Source: Virgibacillus halotolerans
GTDB taxonomy: Bacteria > Bacillota > Bacilli > Bacillales > Amphibacillaceae
Direction of reading: 5' to 3'
Assembly (NCBI RefSeq): GCF_016908515.1
Contig: NZ_JAFBEA010000002.1
Coordinates: 62,001-126,000, forward strand
DNA: 64,000 nucleotides
The notes below the pieces were generated by a model. It made no database searches. It saw only the letters and a list, made by a program, of their open reading frames with translations, and was not told the origin of the DNA. The stretch's first letter is position 1, and each line of letters opens with the position of its first letter. A program made the position numbers and the translations under genes. Positions 7,927 to 16,221 of the stretch are shown here, piece by piece.

Positions 7927-7949
7927 GTTATTAAACTAAGTTTAGTAAC
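7927..7949. promoter_or_regulatory. ROK operator-like site B (best dyad)
   Basis: Half-sites GTTATTAAACT and AGTTTAGTAAC form a near-perfect 23-base dyad around a single A. The pattern resembles XylR-type operators (TTAGTTTAATAAC-like), as expected for a ROK repressor with a XylR-type DNA-binding domain. Confidence 0.6.
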
Positions 7950-8011
7950 CACCCATGTAAAATCTATTTTTCATATGTAATACAGAAAAATATTTATATA
8001 AACCTTATAAT

Positions 8012-8032
8012 TATTACTTTAAGTTTAATAAC
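8012..8032. promoter_or_regulatory. ROK operator-like site C
   Basis: TTACTTTAAGTTTAATAA has the same half-sites as site B with reduced symmetry. Sites B and C are about 85 bases apart, a spacing that could allow looping. Confidence 0.5.
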
Positions 8033-8040
8033 TATACTGA

Positions 8041-8059
8041 AGTAATGACGATCATTACT
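8041..8059. promoter_or_regulatory. Perfect dyad of unrelated sequence upstream of the amidase
   Basis: AGTAATGA-CGA-TCATTACT has perfect 8-base arms. It differs from the ROK sites, so a second regulator may bind here. The rest of 7743-8237 shows no gene. Confidence 0.4.
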
Positions 8060-8237
8060 ACTTCCTAGACATACTTCTGTAGATGTTCTGTTAAATAATA
8101 TTTCTAAAATGGCAGGTGATTATCCAAAACTATTCGGAATCTATTTTGTTTCTTAAGTAAAGCATTTTCTCTTTTCTTCATACCCAAGAAGTTAATCAGC
8201 TTAAAAGAATGATTTATAAAATTTGGAGGCGAAAAGT

Positions 8238-9656
8238 ATGAAACTAAGTGAGTATGTAATATATGATGGAATTGGTCTTGGTGAGCTTGTAAAAAATAAA
8301 GAAGTCACATCACAGGAAATAAATGAAACCGCTTTAAATGCGATTAATGTCATAAATCCAGAAGTTAATGCAATTGCACATGTAATAGATGAAAAGTTAG
8401 GCAAGAATTTTAATTTTCCAGATGGACCTTTCAAAGGTGTGCCTTTTCTGTTAAAGGATACTCCAACGATGGCGGAGGGAATTCCAGCTAATAACGGAAG
8501 CCGTTTCTTAAAAGGACTAACATCTGATCATGATACAGAATTGATGAAACGCTTCAGACAAGGTGGAGTAAATCTATTGGGAACAACAACGGTTCCAGAG
8601 TTTTCTTCCGCTAACACAACGGAATCTATTCTCTATGGTACGACACGTAATCCATGGAATACGGAATATAGTGTTGGAGGATCAAGTGGCGGCTCTGCCG
8701 CAGCAGTCGCTTCCGGGATTGTTCCAATTGCGCATGGTGGTGATGGCGGCGGATCTATCAGAACTCCAGCCTCGATTAATGGATTAGTTGGTCTGAAGCC
8801 GACACGTGGTAGAATTCCAAATGGTCCCGACAAAGGGGAATCAATTTTCGGTACCGCAATGCAGTTTGGTCTAACTAAAAGTGTTCGCGATACCGCCGCC
8901 CTTTTAGATATCTCTAATGGCCCTGACATTGGTTGTTATGCCGCTATTGAACGACCAAGTGTATCATTTTCTGAACAAATAGAAACGCCGCCAAAAAAAT
9001 TAAAAATAGCATGGATGGATCACTCTTTTGCTGGTACATCTGCAGATGAAGATAATAAAAAGGTACTCTATCAGACTGCAAAGCGATGCGAAGAGCTAGG
9101 TCATGAATTGATAGAAGCTGCGCCAGTAGTGGACACGGAACTACAAGGGATTGCTATGAGCCGCTTCCATATTTCAAATGTTGCGCTAGCAATCCAAAAA
9201 GCTACTAAAAACTTAGATCGGATACCATCTGAAGATAACATTGAACCACATATCTGGACACTTTACCAAGCTGGACTACGTTTATCAGGTTTAGAATTGT
9301 CAGAAGCAGTTGATATTCAAAATTTAATTTCAAGAAAGGTTGCACATTTCTTTGAAGAATATGACGCATTACTGTTACCAACAATGATTAATGTCCCAGC
9401 AAAAAACGGTATCAACAATCAAGATAATAAAGATATTAAAATCATGATGAGGGATAATACCACAAGTCTATTTAATCTAACAGGGTTACCTGCAATATCT
9501 TTGCCATTAGGATGGAGTGAGACGGGACTTCCTATCGGTATGCAATTTGCTGCTCAATTTGGCGATGAAGCCACATTATTAAAATTAGCACGCCAACTAG
9601 AAATCGCAAGCCCTTGGAAAGACAAAACGCCATCACTTATCACGCAATTGGTATAA
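8238..9656 (+). CDS. Amidase-signature hydrolase, 6-aminohexanoate-cyclic-dimer-hydrolase-like
   Basis: A 472-residue amidase-signature enzyme. The catalytic triad is visible: K73 in PFLLKDTPTM, cis-serine S149 in GGSSGGSAAAV and nucleophile S173 in GGDGGGSIRTPA; the 24-residue gap between the serines is the family norm. It hydrolyses a carboxamide in the cytosol. The overall style (FKGVPFLLKD, NNGSRFLKG, HDTELMKRF) is closest to the 6-aminohexanoate cyclic dimer hydrolase group, although members act on many amides. The ATG at 8238 is chosen because the TTG at 8223 lies on the GGAGG site. It is the first gene after the ROK operators. Its true substrate is unknown. Confidence 0.88.
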   Translation: MKLSEYVIYDGIGLGELVKNKEVTSQEINETALNAINVINPEVNAIAHVIDEKLGKNFNFPDGPFKGVPFLLKDTPTMAEGIPANNGSRFLKGLTSDHDTELMKRFRQGGVNLLGTTTVPEFSSANTTESILYGTTRNPWNTEYSVGGSSGGSAAAVASGIVPIAHGGDGGGSIRTPASINGLVGLKPTRGRIPNGPDKGESIFGTAMQFGLTKSVRDTAALLDISNGPDIGCYAAIERPSVSFSEQIETPPKKLKIAWMDHSFAGTSADEDNKKVLYQTAKRCEELGHELIEAAPVVDTELQGIAMSRFHISNVALAIQKATKNLDRIPSEDNIEPHIWTLYQAGLRLSGLELSEAVDIQNLISRKVAHFFEEYDALLLPTMINVPAKNGINNQDNKDIKIMMRDNTTSLFNLTGLPAISLPLGWSETGLPIGMQFAAQFGDEATLLKLARQLEIASPWKDKTPSLITQLV

Positions 9657-9732
9657 TGTTTGGCCCATCTTCACTTTCTAAAGAGAATAATGCATAAAAA
9701 ACAATTACATCTTTTACTGGAGGACATCAGAC

Positions 9733-9999
9733 ATGGAGAAAACAATTTTAGTCGAAAAAAATGCAAAAGGAAAAATGTTCGTTGAAAAGATTCAATTAAA
9801 ACCCGAGGAATCTGTAAAAATCAATAATGAAAATGATTTATTTTACTTTATCGAATCCGGATATGGTGTGATGTATGTTGAAAAGTATGGTTATAACTTT
9901 GAACAAGAGACAAGCATATTTGTCCCTAAAAATTCAGCATATACATTCACAAATACAGGAAATGTCGATCTAGTGGTCGTCTATTACGGCGTAAAGTAA
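9733..9999 (+). CDS. Small cupin-like protein
   Basis: An 88-residue single-domain protein predicted to be a small beta barrel of cupin style. YFIESGYGVMYVEKYGY fits cupin motif 1, and the FVPKNSAYTFTNTGNVDLVVVYYGV stretch fits motif 2. The usual metal-binding histidines are absent, so it is more likely a binding or accessory protein than a metal enzyme. A good GGAGG site precedes the ATG. It sits between the amidase and a second cupin, implying a shared pathway. Confidence 0.6.
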   Translation: MEKTILVEKNAKGKMFVEKIQLKPEESVKINNENDLFYFIESGYGVMYVEKYGYNFEQETSIFVPKNSAYTFTNTGNVDLVVVYYGVK

Positions 10000-10050
10000 G
10001 ATATCTTACGATCGAATTCAAATTAATTTTATAAAAAGGAGCTTATCCAA

Positions 10051-10395
10051 ATGGGTGCAAATATAAAAATGGTTAAATTACAAAATGCTTTTCATGAAGA
10101 CGAAGTTAGTAGGGTTCCAAGAAACTTTATTAAAGGAGATGAATTAAATGAAATAGATTTTAATAGCTGTGATCACGGTACTTACTTCACTGGTGGAGGC
10201 GTAGCTGCACATAAACATGAGAATCTTGAGGAAATATTTTATTTTCTACGAGGAACAGGAGTTGTCACGCTAAATGAGCAAGAAATTTCTGTGAGGGCGG
10301 GAAGCGTTGTTGTTGTTCCACCGGAAACCAACCATTCAATTAAAAATACGGGTGAAGATGTATTACAGCACGTAGTGTGTTCCGCCCATGTTTAA
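10051..10395 (+). CDS. Cupin-domain protein
   Basis: A 114-residue single cupin. Motif 1 is GGVAAHKHENLEEIFYFLRGTG, with two histidines and a glutamate. Motif 2 is VPPETNHSIKNTG, with the third histidine, so a metal site is likely intact. Such proteins may be isomerases, epimerases or dioxygenases; the sequence does not decide. It starts after AAAAGGAG and is followed 50 bases later by an IolB-like gene, another cupin-fold enzyme. Confidence 0.75.
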   Translation: MGANIKMVKLQNAFHEDEVSRVPRNFIKGDELNEIDFNSCDHGTYFTGGGVAAHKHENLEEIFYFLRGTGVVTLNEQEISVRAGSVVVVPPETNHSIKNTGEDVLQHVVCSAHV

Positions 10396-10445
10396 TGGTA
10401 AATCGCATTATCATGCTAAGAAAACGAATGTCAGGAGGGATTTTT

Positions 10446-11247
10446 ATGTCATCTTCACATTTTAAAGCGGATCAGGTTAAAGGTTATCAGGATATCATTG
10501 ATGATGAATTTAGTTCATTAAATTATCTGGCTTTAAGTAAACTTCTATTAAAAGAAGATGAAGAATATAAAGGACTAACTACTGAATATGAAGCCGTATT
10601 AGTTATTTTAACAGGAAAAGCTTCAGTGTCTTGTGGTGGTAATCATTGGAGTGAGTTAGGGGAAAGGAATAAAGTGTTTGAAGGTAAAGCAACTGTAGTA
10701 TATATACCATGTCAAACGGAATATAAGGTGATTGCTGATAGTGATGTTTGTATTGCGGTATGTAAGGCGAAGGCAGAAGAGAAATTTAAGCCATTCATTG
10801 TGCAACCAGATGATATTGTGGTTAATCAAAGGGGTGGAGGAAATTGGAACAGAGAAGTTCATGACATTATTCCGGATAGTATGAAAAATCGTGTACAACG
10901 AATTATAGTTGGGGAAACGTTTAATTCTTCTGGTGAGTGGTCGAGTTATCCCCCTCATAAACATGATCGAGACAACTACCCTGAGGAAGTTGATCTGGAA
11001 GAAATATATCATTATCAAATTGAACCTGAGCAAGGGTTTGGAGTACAATTACGCTATACTAATGATGGAATAACGGATGAAGCATATACAGTTAGGAATG
11101 GTGATAGTTTTGCTATCAGTGAAGGTTATCATCCAATTGTGTGCTGCTGGAGGCTATAAATTGTATTATTTATGGTTTTTGGCTGGACCTTCATACCGGT
11201 TACTGTCTCCAAAAGATGAACCAAATCATAAATGGCTAAAGTCTTAA
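10446..11247 (+). pseudogene. IolB-like (5-deoxy-glucuronate isomerase family) gene with one frameshift
   Basis: The first frame runs 10446-11159 (238 residues) and includes the strong family block SSYPPHKHDRDNYPEEVDLEEIYHY and the NGDSFAISEGYHPI segment, then collapses into CCWRL and stops. One base further on, from 11143, the expected continuation AAGGYKLYYLWFLAGPSYR runs to a stop at 11245-11247. A single extra base (about 11142, inside GTGTGCTGCTGG) therefore breaks an otherwise normal gene of about 267 residues. IolB isomerises 5-deoxy-glucuronate in inositol catabolism, but no other iol gene is near. This may be a related sugar-acid isomerase. The break could be real or a sequencing error. 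Confidence 0.8.
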
Positions 11248-11298
11248 CTTTTCAGAAAGAAGTTTTAACATGATTTAAATTTAATGGTTTGTTGTATT

Positions 11299-11314
11299 GT
11301 GATAGCGATAACAA
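11299..11314 (+). promoter_or_regulatory. cre-like catabolite control site
   Basis: GTGATAGCGATAACAA fits the pattern WTGNNANCGNNNNCAW except for its first base. It lies inside the larger pseudo-palindrome ATTGTGATAGCGATAACAAT. CcpA or another LacI-family protein could bind here to control the transporter and M20 genes. Confidence 0.55.
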
Positions 11315-11349
11315 TATTGAATCTTTAAAATACTGAAGGAGAGAGTGTC

Positions 11350-11457
11350 ATGAATTTACTAGAATATGTATGTCATTCCTTGTTAACAGAAGGTACCTGC
11401 TCCTGTCTGAAATTTACCCAGGGAAGACATGGTCCGAGATGGGTAAGACACTCATAA
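11350..11457 (+). CDS. Possible 35-residue leader peptide or decayed gene start
   Basis: A short frame begins with ATG 6 bases after AAGGAGAGAG and encodes MNLLEYVCHSLLTEG and a Cys/Arg-rich remainder. It has a good ribosome site but no family resemblance. It may be the remaining start of a lost gene, because the symporter gene follows with its own ribosome site. Confidence 0.25.
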   Translation: MNLLEYVCHSLLTEGTCSCLKFTQGRHGPRWVRHS

Positions 11458-11532
11458 TTAATGATCTCTCCTTATATGGGTGAACTTTAAGAAATTGATA
11501 CTTATGGCTTAAACGAAGGAGAAAAAGTGCAC

Positions 11533-12939
11533 ATGAGTAAAAACCTGAAGCAAGAACAAGTGAATTTGGCATTGATGAACAGTAAACTACGGCCATTTGG
11601 TATAAGAGATAAAATTGGATATATGTTTGGAGATGTGGCAGATAGTCTTTTCTTTATGCTGGTTTCCACATATCTTATGGTGTTCTATACCGATGTGTAC
11701 GGTCTTAACGCAGGTTTTGTAGGGGTTTTATTTATGCTTGCGAAGATTTGGGAAGCCTTTACAGATCTTTTATGGGGACGGTTTGTTGACACTAGAAAGC
11801 CTAGTAAAAATGGTCAATTTAAACCGTGGATATTTAGAATGTCTTTTCCGTTAATTATTAGTGGAATATTATTATTTGTACACATTCCAGGAATGTCCGA
11901 TGGTTTTTATTTGGCTTATGCATTTGTCAGTTACTTCCTATTTATGGCACTATTTAGTACAATTAGTATTCCATACGGAGCAATGGCATCTGTGATTACA
12001 TCTGACCCTATTCAACGGACATCATTATCCACATATAGAAGCTTGGGACTTACAATTGCCAATCTTGTAGTCACGGTACTTGGGCCAATATTACTATTTG
12101 TTGATAATCATGCTGATGCTAACCGTTTTTTTATGACCGCTCTTCTTTTCGGTATTTTGGCTTTTGCTAGCTATATGGCATGTTATAATATGTCGACCGA
12201 ACGTATCTCGGCTCCGAAGAATCAAGAAAAAGATATAAAGAGGACATTGAAGAGTGTATTAACAAATAGACCATTGTTAACTGTATTCGCCTTTACTTTA
12301 GTTTTTTTATCAGTTTTAATGTTTTTTGGTACCATAAACGTATATTTGTATAAAAATTATTTTGAAAGTACTGCTGCTCTTAGTGTTGTTGGAGCCATTC
12401 AAGCACTATCAGTTATCGCTATTATGCCGATGATACAACCATTAGTAAAAAAATATGGTAAAAAAGAAATTACTGCATTTAGTCTATCAGTTGGAGCTCT
12501 TGCGTATTTGACTTTATACCTTCTGCCTAAGTTAGGAGTAATACCGTTCACCATCATTTTAACGTTCGGTTTAATAGGAATGGCTGTATTCCAATTACTA
12601 ATGTGGGCTTTTGTTACGGATGTTATTGATTATCATGAATATTTAACCGGACTCAGGGAAGATGGAACTATTTATTCCTTCTATTCGGCTGCACGTAGAA
12701 TAGGGCAAGGAATTGCTACTGGGTTAGGAGGAGTTTTGATAGGTATAGTCGGGTATAATGGTAATCTTGAGAGCCAAACACGAGATACTTTGGATGGAAT
12801 TCGTATGTTAGCAACACTGGTTCCTGCCGTAGGCCTCATAATCATGGTTATACTTTTAGCTTTTGTTTATCCTTTGAATAAAAAGCGCACAAACCAGTTA
12901 GCCATTGATTTAAATGAAAAGCGAAAAACAAAGCATTAA
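11533..12939 (+). CDS. Glycoside-pentoside-hexuronide (GPH) family cation symporter
   Basis: A 468-residue, 12-helix transporter. The N-terminal GIRDKIGYMFGDVADSLFF and the WEAFTDLLWGRFVDTRKPS loop are hallmarks of the GPH/MelB branch, as are SIPYGAMASVITSDPIQRTSL and AFVTDVIDYHEYLTGLREDGTIYS. It would import a sugar, glycoside or sugar acid with Na+ or H+. The start is ambiguous: GTG at 11527 is 5 bases and ATG at 11533 is 11 bases after AAGGAG. It follows a cre-like site and lies between the cupin genes and an M20 hydrolase, so its substrate is probably the one processed by this cluster. Confidence 0.88.
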   Translation: MSKNLKQEQVNLALMNSKLRPFGIRDKIGYMFGDVADSLFFMLVSTYLMVFYTDVYGLNAGFVGVLFMLAKIWEAFTDLLWGRFVDTRKPSKNGQFKPWIFRMSFPLIISGILLFVHIPGMSDGFYLAYAFVSYFLFMALFSTISIPYGAMASVITSDPIQRTSLSTYRSLGLTIANLVVTVLGPILLFVDNHADANRFFMTALLFGILAFASYMACYNMSTERISAPKNQEKDIKRTLKSVLTNRPLLTVFAFTLVFLSVLMFFGTINVYLYKNYFESTAALSVVGAIQALSVIAIMPMIQPLVKKYGKKEITAFSLSVGALAYLTLYLLPKLGVIPFTIILTFGLIGMAVFQLLMWAFVTDVIDYHEYLTGLREDGTIYSFYSAARRIGQGIATGLGGVLIGIVGYNGNLESQTRDTLDGIRMLATLVPAVGLIIMVILLAFVYPLNKKRTNQLAIDLNEKRKTKH

Positions 12940-13107
12940 AAAAACGGTATAACTGATGCTTAAGTAATTCCTAGAAAACAAGAGTATTCGGAAGATATTT
13001 CAACTAAATAGAGAGAGTGGACATTTTCTTGGAATAATTAACAATTTATTCCTAACAGTTGATATTTTAAGAAAACAAGTGTTTATTAGAGAGGATGGAT
13101 TAATAAA

Positions 13108-14448
13108 ATGTCTGAAAAGGAACGATTATTCGCCAGAATCGATGAAAAAAGAGATGAAATTATTGAATTTATTGGAACACTTATAAGAACCCATCCAGTT
13201 AATCCTGCATATAGTGATGAATTTGATGAAAGCAATGTTCAAAAGATTATCAAAAAAAGGTTGAAGGAATTAAAAAGTGTTAGCATTAGCGAGTTCGACG
13301 TGCAACTCGAAGAATTGGAAGAATACCGTGATATGCCGGGATTTACTACTGGCTTAACAGATAAGCTACCATGGGAGGATCGCCCTAATATTCTTGCTCA
13401 TTTACCAGGAGCCAATACGGATAAGGGACGTTCATTCATATTAACTGGACATGCCGATGTTGTTGCTGCTGATAATGTTTCTGAATGGAAATATGGTCCT
13501 TTTGATGCGGTGGTTCAAGATAATATACTTTATGGCCGAGGTTCAGTAGACATGTTGAGCGGGCTTGGAGCTATGCTTATGGCTTTGGAGTCAATCGTTG
13601 AGACAGGAATAGAACTAAATGGAGACCTTTGGTTTTCTAGTTCAGTTGGTGAAGAGGCAGGTGGGACAGGGTTTCTCGCAACTGCAGATTATATAAAAAA
13701 AAATGATATTAATATAGATGCGGGAATCATGGGGGAACCTACAGATTTGGATTTGAGCCTTTTGTGTCGAGGGATTCTTAAAGGAGAGTTAATTATTGAG
13801 GGACGAACTGGCCATTTAGAAGTCACACAGCCGCACTGGTCAAATGGCGGAGCTGTGGATGCTATTGACAAAGGCCGGTATGTTATGAACGCGATTGATG
13901 AATTAAATAAGGAATGGTCTACTAGACCGGACAAGAATCATCCCTTAATGACAGAATCTAATCAAATTAAAATTGCAATGATTGAGGGAGGACACCAGCT
14001 TTCTAGCTACCCTGACTACTGCAAATTGTCTTTCAATATTCAAGTACTACCTCAAGAATCAAATGAAAATGGTTTGGGTGACAAGGTTAAAAGAGAATTT
14101 GAGACATTTATTCAAAGAGTAGCTGAATCCGATGACTGGCTTAGGGAACACCCGCCCAAAATTAATTGGGTATCAGAGTCAAATAATGCAGAGGTGTCAG
14201 AAGACCATCCTTTTATAGATGTCTTTAAAAAATCTGCAAACAACCTTAATCCGTCAATGAAAACAATGGGGTCTGGATTCCATACAGATACTGGTTGGTT
14301 AGACAAATTAGGTAATATACCCACTGTTAATTTTGGACCAGGTAACCAAAATTTAGCTCACAAGACGAATGAACATTGTAATGTAGACGATATTATCACC
14401 TTCACTAAAATAATAGCAGCTACGTGTTTAGATTGGTGTAATAAATAG
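13108..14448 (+). CDS. M20-family deacylase/dipeptidase (ArgE/DapE-like)
   Basis: A 446-residue dinuclear-zinc hydrolase. Metal and catalytic motifs are visible: TGHADVVAADN (near 113), YGRGSVDMLSG (near 145), SSVGEEAGGTG (near 178) and GEPTDLDLSLLCRG. The dimerisation-domain region GRTGHLEVTQPHW follows. The C-terminal histidine lies in NLAHKTNEH. Such enzymes remove acyl or succinyl groups from amino acids or split dipeptides. Its place at the end of the amidase-cupin-symporter cluster suggests a second amide-bond cleavage on the same substrate (inference). Confidence 0.85.
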   Translation: MSEKERLFARIDEKRDEIIEFIGTLIRTHPVNPAYSDEFDESNVQKIIKKRLKELKSVSISEFDVQLEELEEYRDMPGFTTGLTDKLPWEDRPNILAHLPGANTDKGRSFILTGHADVVAADNVSEWKYGPFDAVVQDNILYGRGSVDMLSGLGAMLMALESIVETGIELNGDLWFSSSVGEEAGGTGFLATADYIKKNDINIDAGIMGEPTDLDLSLLCRGILKGELIIEGRTGHLEVTQPHWSNGGAVDAIDKGRYVMNAIDELNKEWSTRPDKNHPLMTESNQIKIAMIEGGHQLSSYPDYCKLSFNIQVLPQESNENGLGDKVKREFETFIQRVAESDDWLREHPPKINWVSESNNAEVSEDHPFIDVFKKSANNLNPSMKTMGSGFHTDTGWLDKLGNIPTVNFGPGNQNLAHKTNEHCNVDDIITFTKIIAATCLDWCNK

Positions 14449-14572
14449 AAACATGTATAAACAAAATAAAGATAACTGGAAATTTGAGAGAAGCTCCACA
14501 TGTTTGCAAGCGTAAAATGATCCCCAGCTAGCCAGTTATCAAGACCTAAATTGTAAAAAGTCTTAAAAAGAT

Positions 14573-14616
14573 GGTACCTATCATCCAGTTGATGAAGGTG
14601 CCACTTTTTTAATTTC
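14573..14616 (+). terminator. Terminator-like hairpin after the M20 gene
   Basis: GGTACCTATCATC and GATGAAGGTGCC pair with small defects around a 5-base loop and are followed by ACTTTTTTAATTT. It lies about 125 bases after the stop. Confidence 0.65.
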
Positions 14617-14751
14617 TTCCTTTTGTAATTTCAATAGAGACTTTGACATTTTGGTAAGAATAGAGCGTAGAAATCCTTGTTTCCTGATGTTGATGTTGCT
14701 AAACGGTAGTGTTCTTATAATCCTAGTCGTTTTTGATCAACTAAATAGCTG

Positions 14752-14780
14752 AAGCCACTATCTTCAGGTAGTGGCTTTTG
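14752..14780. terminator. Second terminator-like hairpin
   Basis: AAGCCACTA and TAGTGGCTT pair perfectly around an 8-base loop and are followed by TTGTG. It may be a relic of a lost gene between 14617 and 14751, where no coding sequence is visible now. Confidence 0.55.
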
Positions 14781-14825
14781 TGATTGACCTTATGCAGAAA
14801 TAGCTTATTTACGTTGAATCTGATT

Positions 14826-14844
14826 AATGATAATTGTCATTGTC
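14826..14844. promoter_or_regulatory. Fur-box-like sequence
   Basis: On the minus strand GACAATGACAATTATCATT matches 14 of 19 bases of the classic Fur consensus GATAATGATAATCATTATC. It lies about 120 bases upstream of the small gene at 14966. Iron control is an inference. Confidence 0.3.
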
Positions 14845-14965
14845 AAAAAAAATTATTTACTAAGCCATATAATCCGTACCTTTACGCGTACAACTGTTCA
14901 TTATTTTTTTAGTACACTAGAGTCATAGTAAACTATTAGAAAAATAGCTCTTGGGGGGAAATTAC

Positions 14966-15193
14966 ATGGAAATGGAACCAACTAAGCAAATCATTTTAAA
15001 TGATCTGCACTCAAAATGGATTTTAACGGATATGAAGAGTAAGATCATCCAGACTATCTGCAGTACGATGGATGATGAAGTGTATACGAAGAATGATGCA
15101 ATCGATGCTTTGTTAGAAGTCGTGGCATTAATAGAATTGGAAGAGAAAAAGTTTAATCCAAACGAGGCTAGGGAGCAATTATTGAATAGGTAG
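14966..15193 (+). CDS. Small conserved-looking hypothetical protein
   Basis: A 75-residue, acidic, largely helical soluble protein with no motif that I recognise. The ATG at 14966 follows a GGGGGG site at good spacing, better than the frame's earlier GTG-like position. The sequence is rich in Glu, Asp, Lys and Leu, with a run like NDAIDALLEVVALIELEEKK that could form an amphipathic helix. It stands alone. A good ribosome site and normal codon use suggest a real gene. Confidence 0.55.
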   Translation: MEMEPTKQIILNDLHSKWILTDMKSKIIQTICSTMDDEVYTKNDAIDALLEVVALIELEEKKFNPNEAREQLLNR

Positions 15194-15372
15194 AATAACG
15201 TTGGATATGAAAAGGGAATATCTTACCGGGATGGTTCACATGTCATGAAGTATGAAGGCGTCTTTTAAAATAGGGCGCTTATTTTTTTATTTCAAATTGA
15301 TGCCACCTTTTTTGAATACCTTTCGATTATAGAAATAAAGATAGATATTTTCTAATAAAGGCTGGGGTAGAG

Positions 15373-15873
15373 ATGAATTACATTAAAGAAATGAATGCTT
15401 TTTATAATCGATTGGAAACCAATCCGCTTTCTGCTTCGGCAATCAACTTGTGGTACGCGCTGATGCATATTAACAATCGGGCGGGGTGGCTAGAGGAATT
15501 CACGGTGGCGGTATATGTTTTAGGTGTAAAGACTTCACTATCTGAGAGTGCATTGAAGCGAGCAAGGGTGGAACTGCAGGAGAAAGGATATATTCGTTAT
15601 CGGTCACAGGATGGCAATCGTGCTGCGATTTATGAGATTATTTCTTTGGATGTTTTTGACGAAAGTAATGGTGTGGGCGATGGCGTCGGAAGTACGGACG
15701 ATAATACGAACCACAGTATGGACTGTAATGTGGGCGGCAAACCGAACGGCAATGCGAGCGCATTATTTAAACAAAACAAGACGAAACAAAACAAAAGAAC
15801 AACAACTACTGGCGCGCATCAATTTTTCCAGGAAAACTTTGATTTTTTTCTGTTTGGATTGTATGCAGGTTGA
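15373..15873 (+). pseudogene. Truncated phage-type DnaD-like replication protein
   Basis: The 166-residue frame begins like phage replisome organisers: MNYIKEMNAFYNRLE, NLWYALMHINNRAGW, then a winged-helix region (TSLSESALKRARVELQEKGYIRYRSQDGNRAAIYEI). A low-complexity Asn/Thr/Lys linker follows. The C-terminal DnaD domain, expected after QFFQENF, is missing and replaced by DFFLFGLYAG and a stop. Such N-terminal-plus-DnaD proteins load helicase in phages and mobile elements. The truncated gene is probably non-functional. A second short copy of its NLWYALM segment lies at 30608. Confidence 0.65.
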
Positions 15874-16221
15874 CTAAAATTGAAGCTTGAACGGCTCACC
15901 CGCAATAAATATGATAACACAGACAATCCGTTTCTAGGCATTTGTTGGTACGGCGCCTACCCCTCCAAGCATCTGCAAAAAAATCGAGCGATACAGTCAA
16001 TGGCAGGCTGCTTCGTTGCGGATTTGATTCTATTCCATTCCATAAAAGTGTTTTATTAAAACTGGTAAAAAGTTTCATTTGGTGGTACATTTTGTTGGCA
16101 TTAATCATAGACGAAGTAAACAATTAATGGATAACAAATGGTTGCGAAATCATGCCTTTAGCCGTAGCAATTAATGTGCCCTTATAGGGTGGTTTGTGAT
16201 TAATTATAGTCTATTTAAATT
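15874..16221. other. Spacer without a supported gene
   Basis: Both strands carry only short frames with no family resemblance (for example 15896-16123 on the minus strand). It probably contains the decayed remainder of the replication gene or its mobile element, but no residue match can be shown. Confidence 0.4.

Noticed and set aside
8633-8929. 98-codon minus-strand frame inside the amidase
   Set aside because: It lies opposite the amidase signature (GGSSGGS region) and is proline-rich in the way typical of antisense glycine codons.
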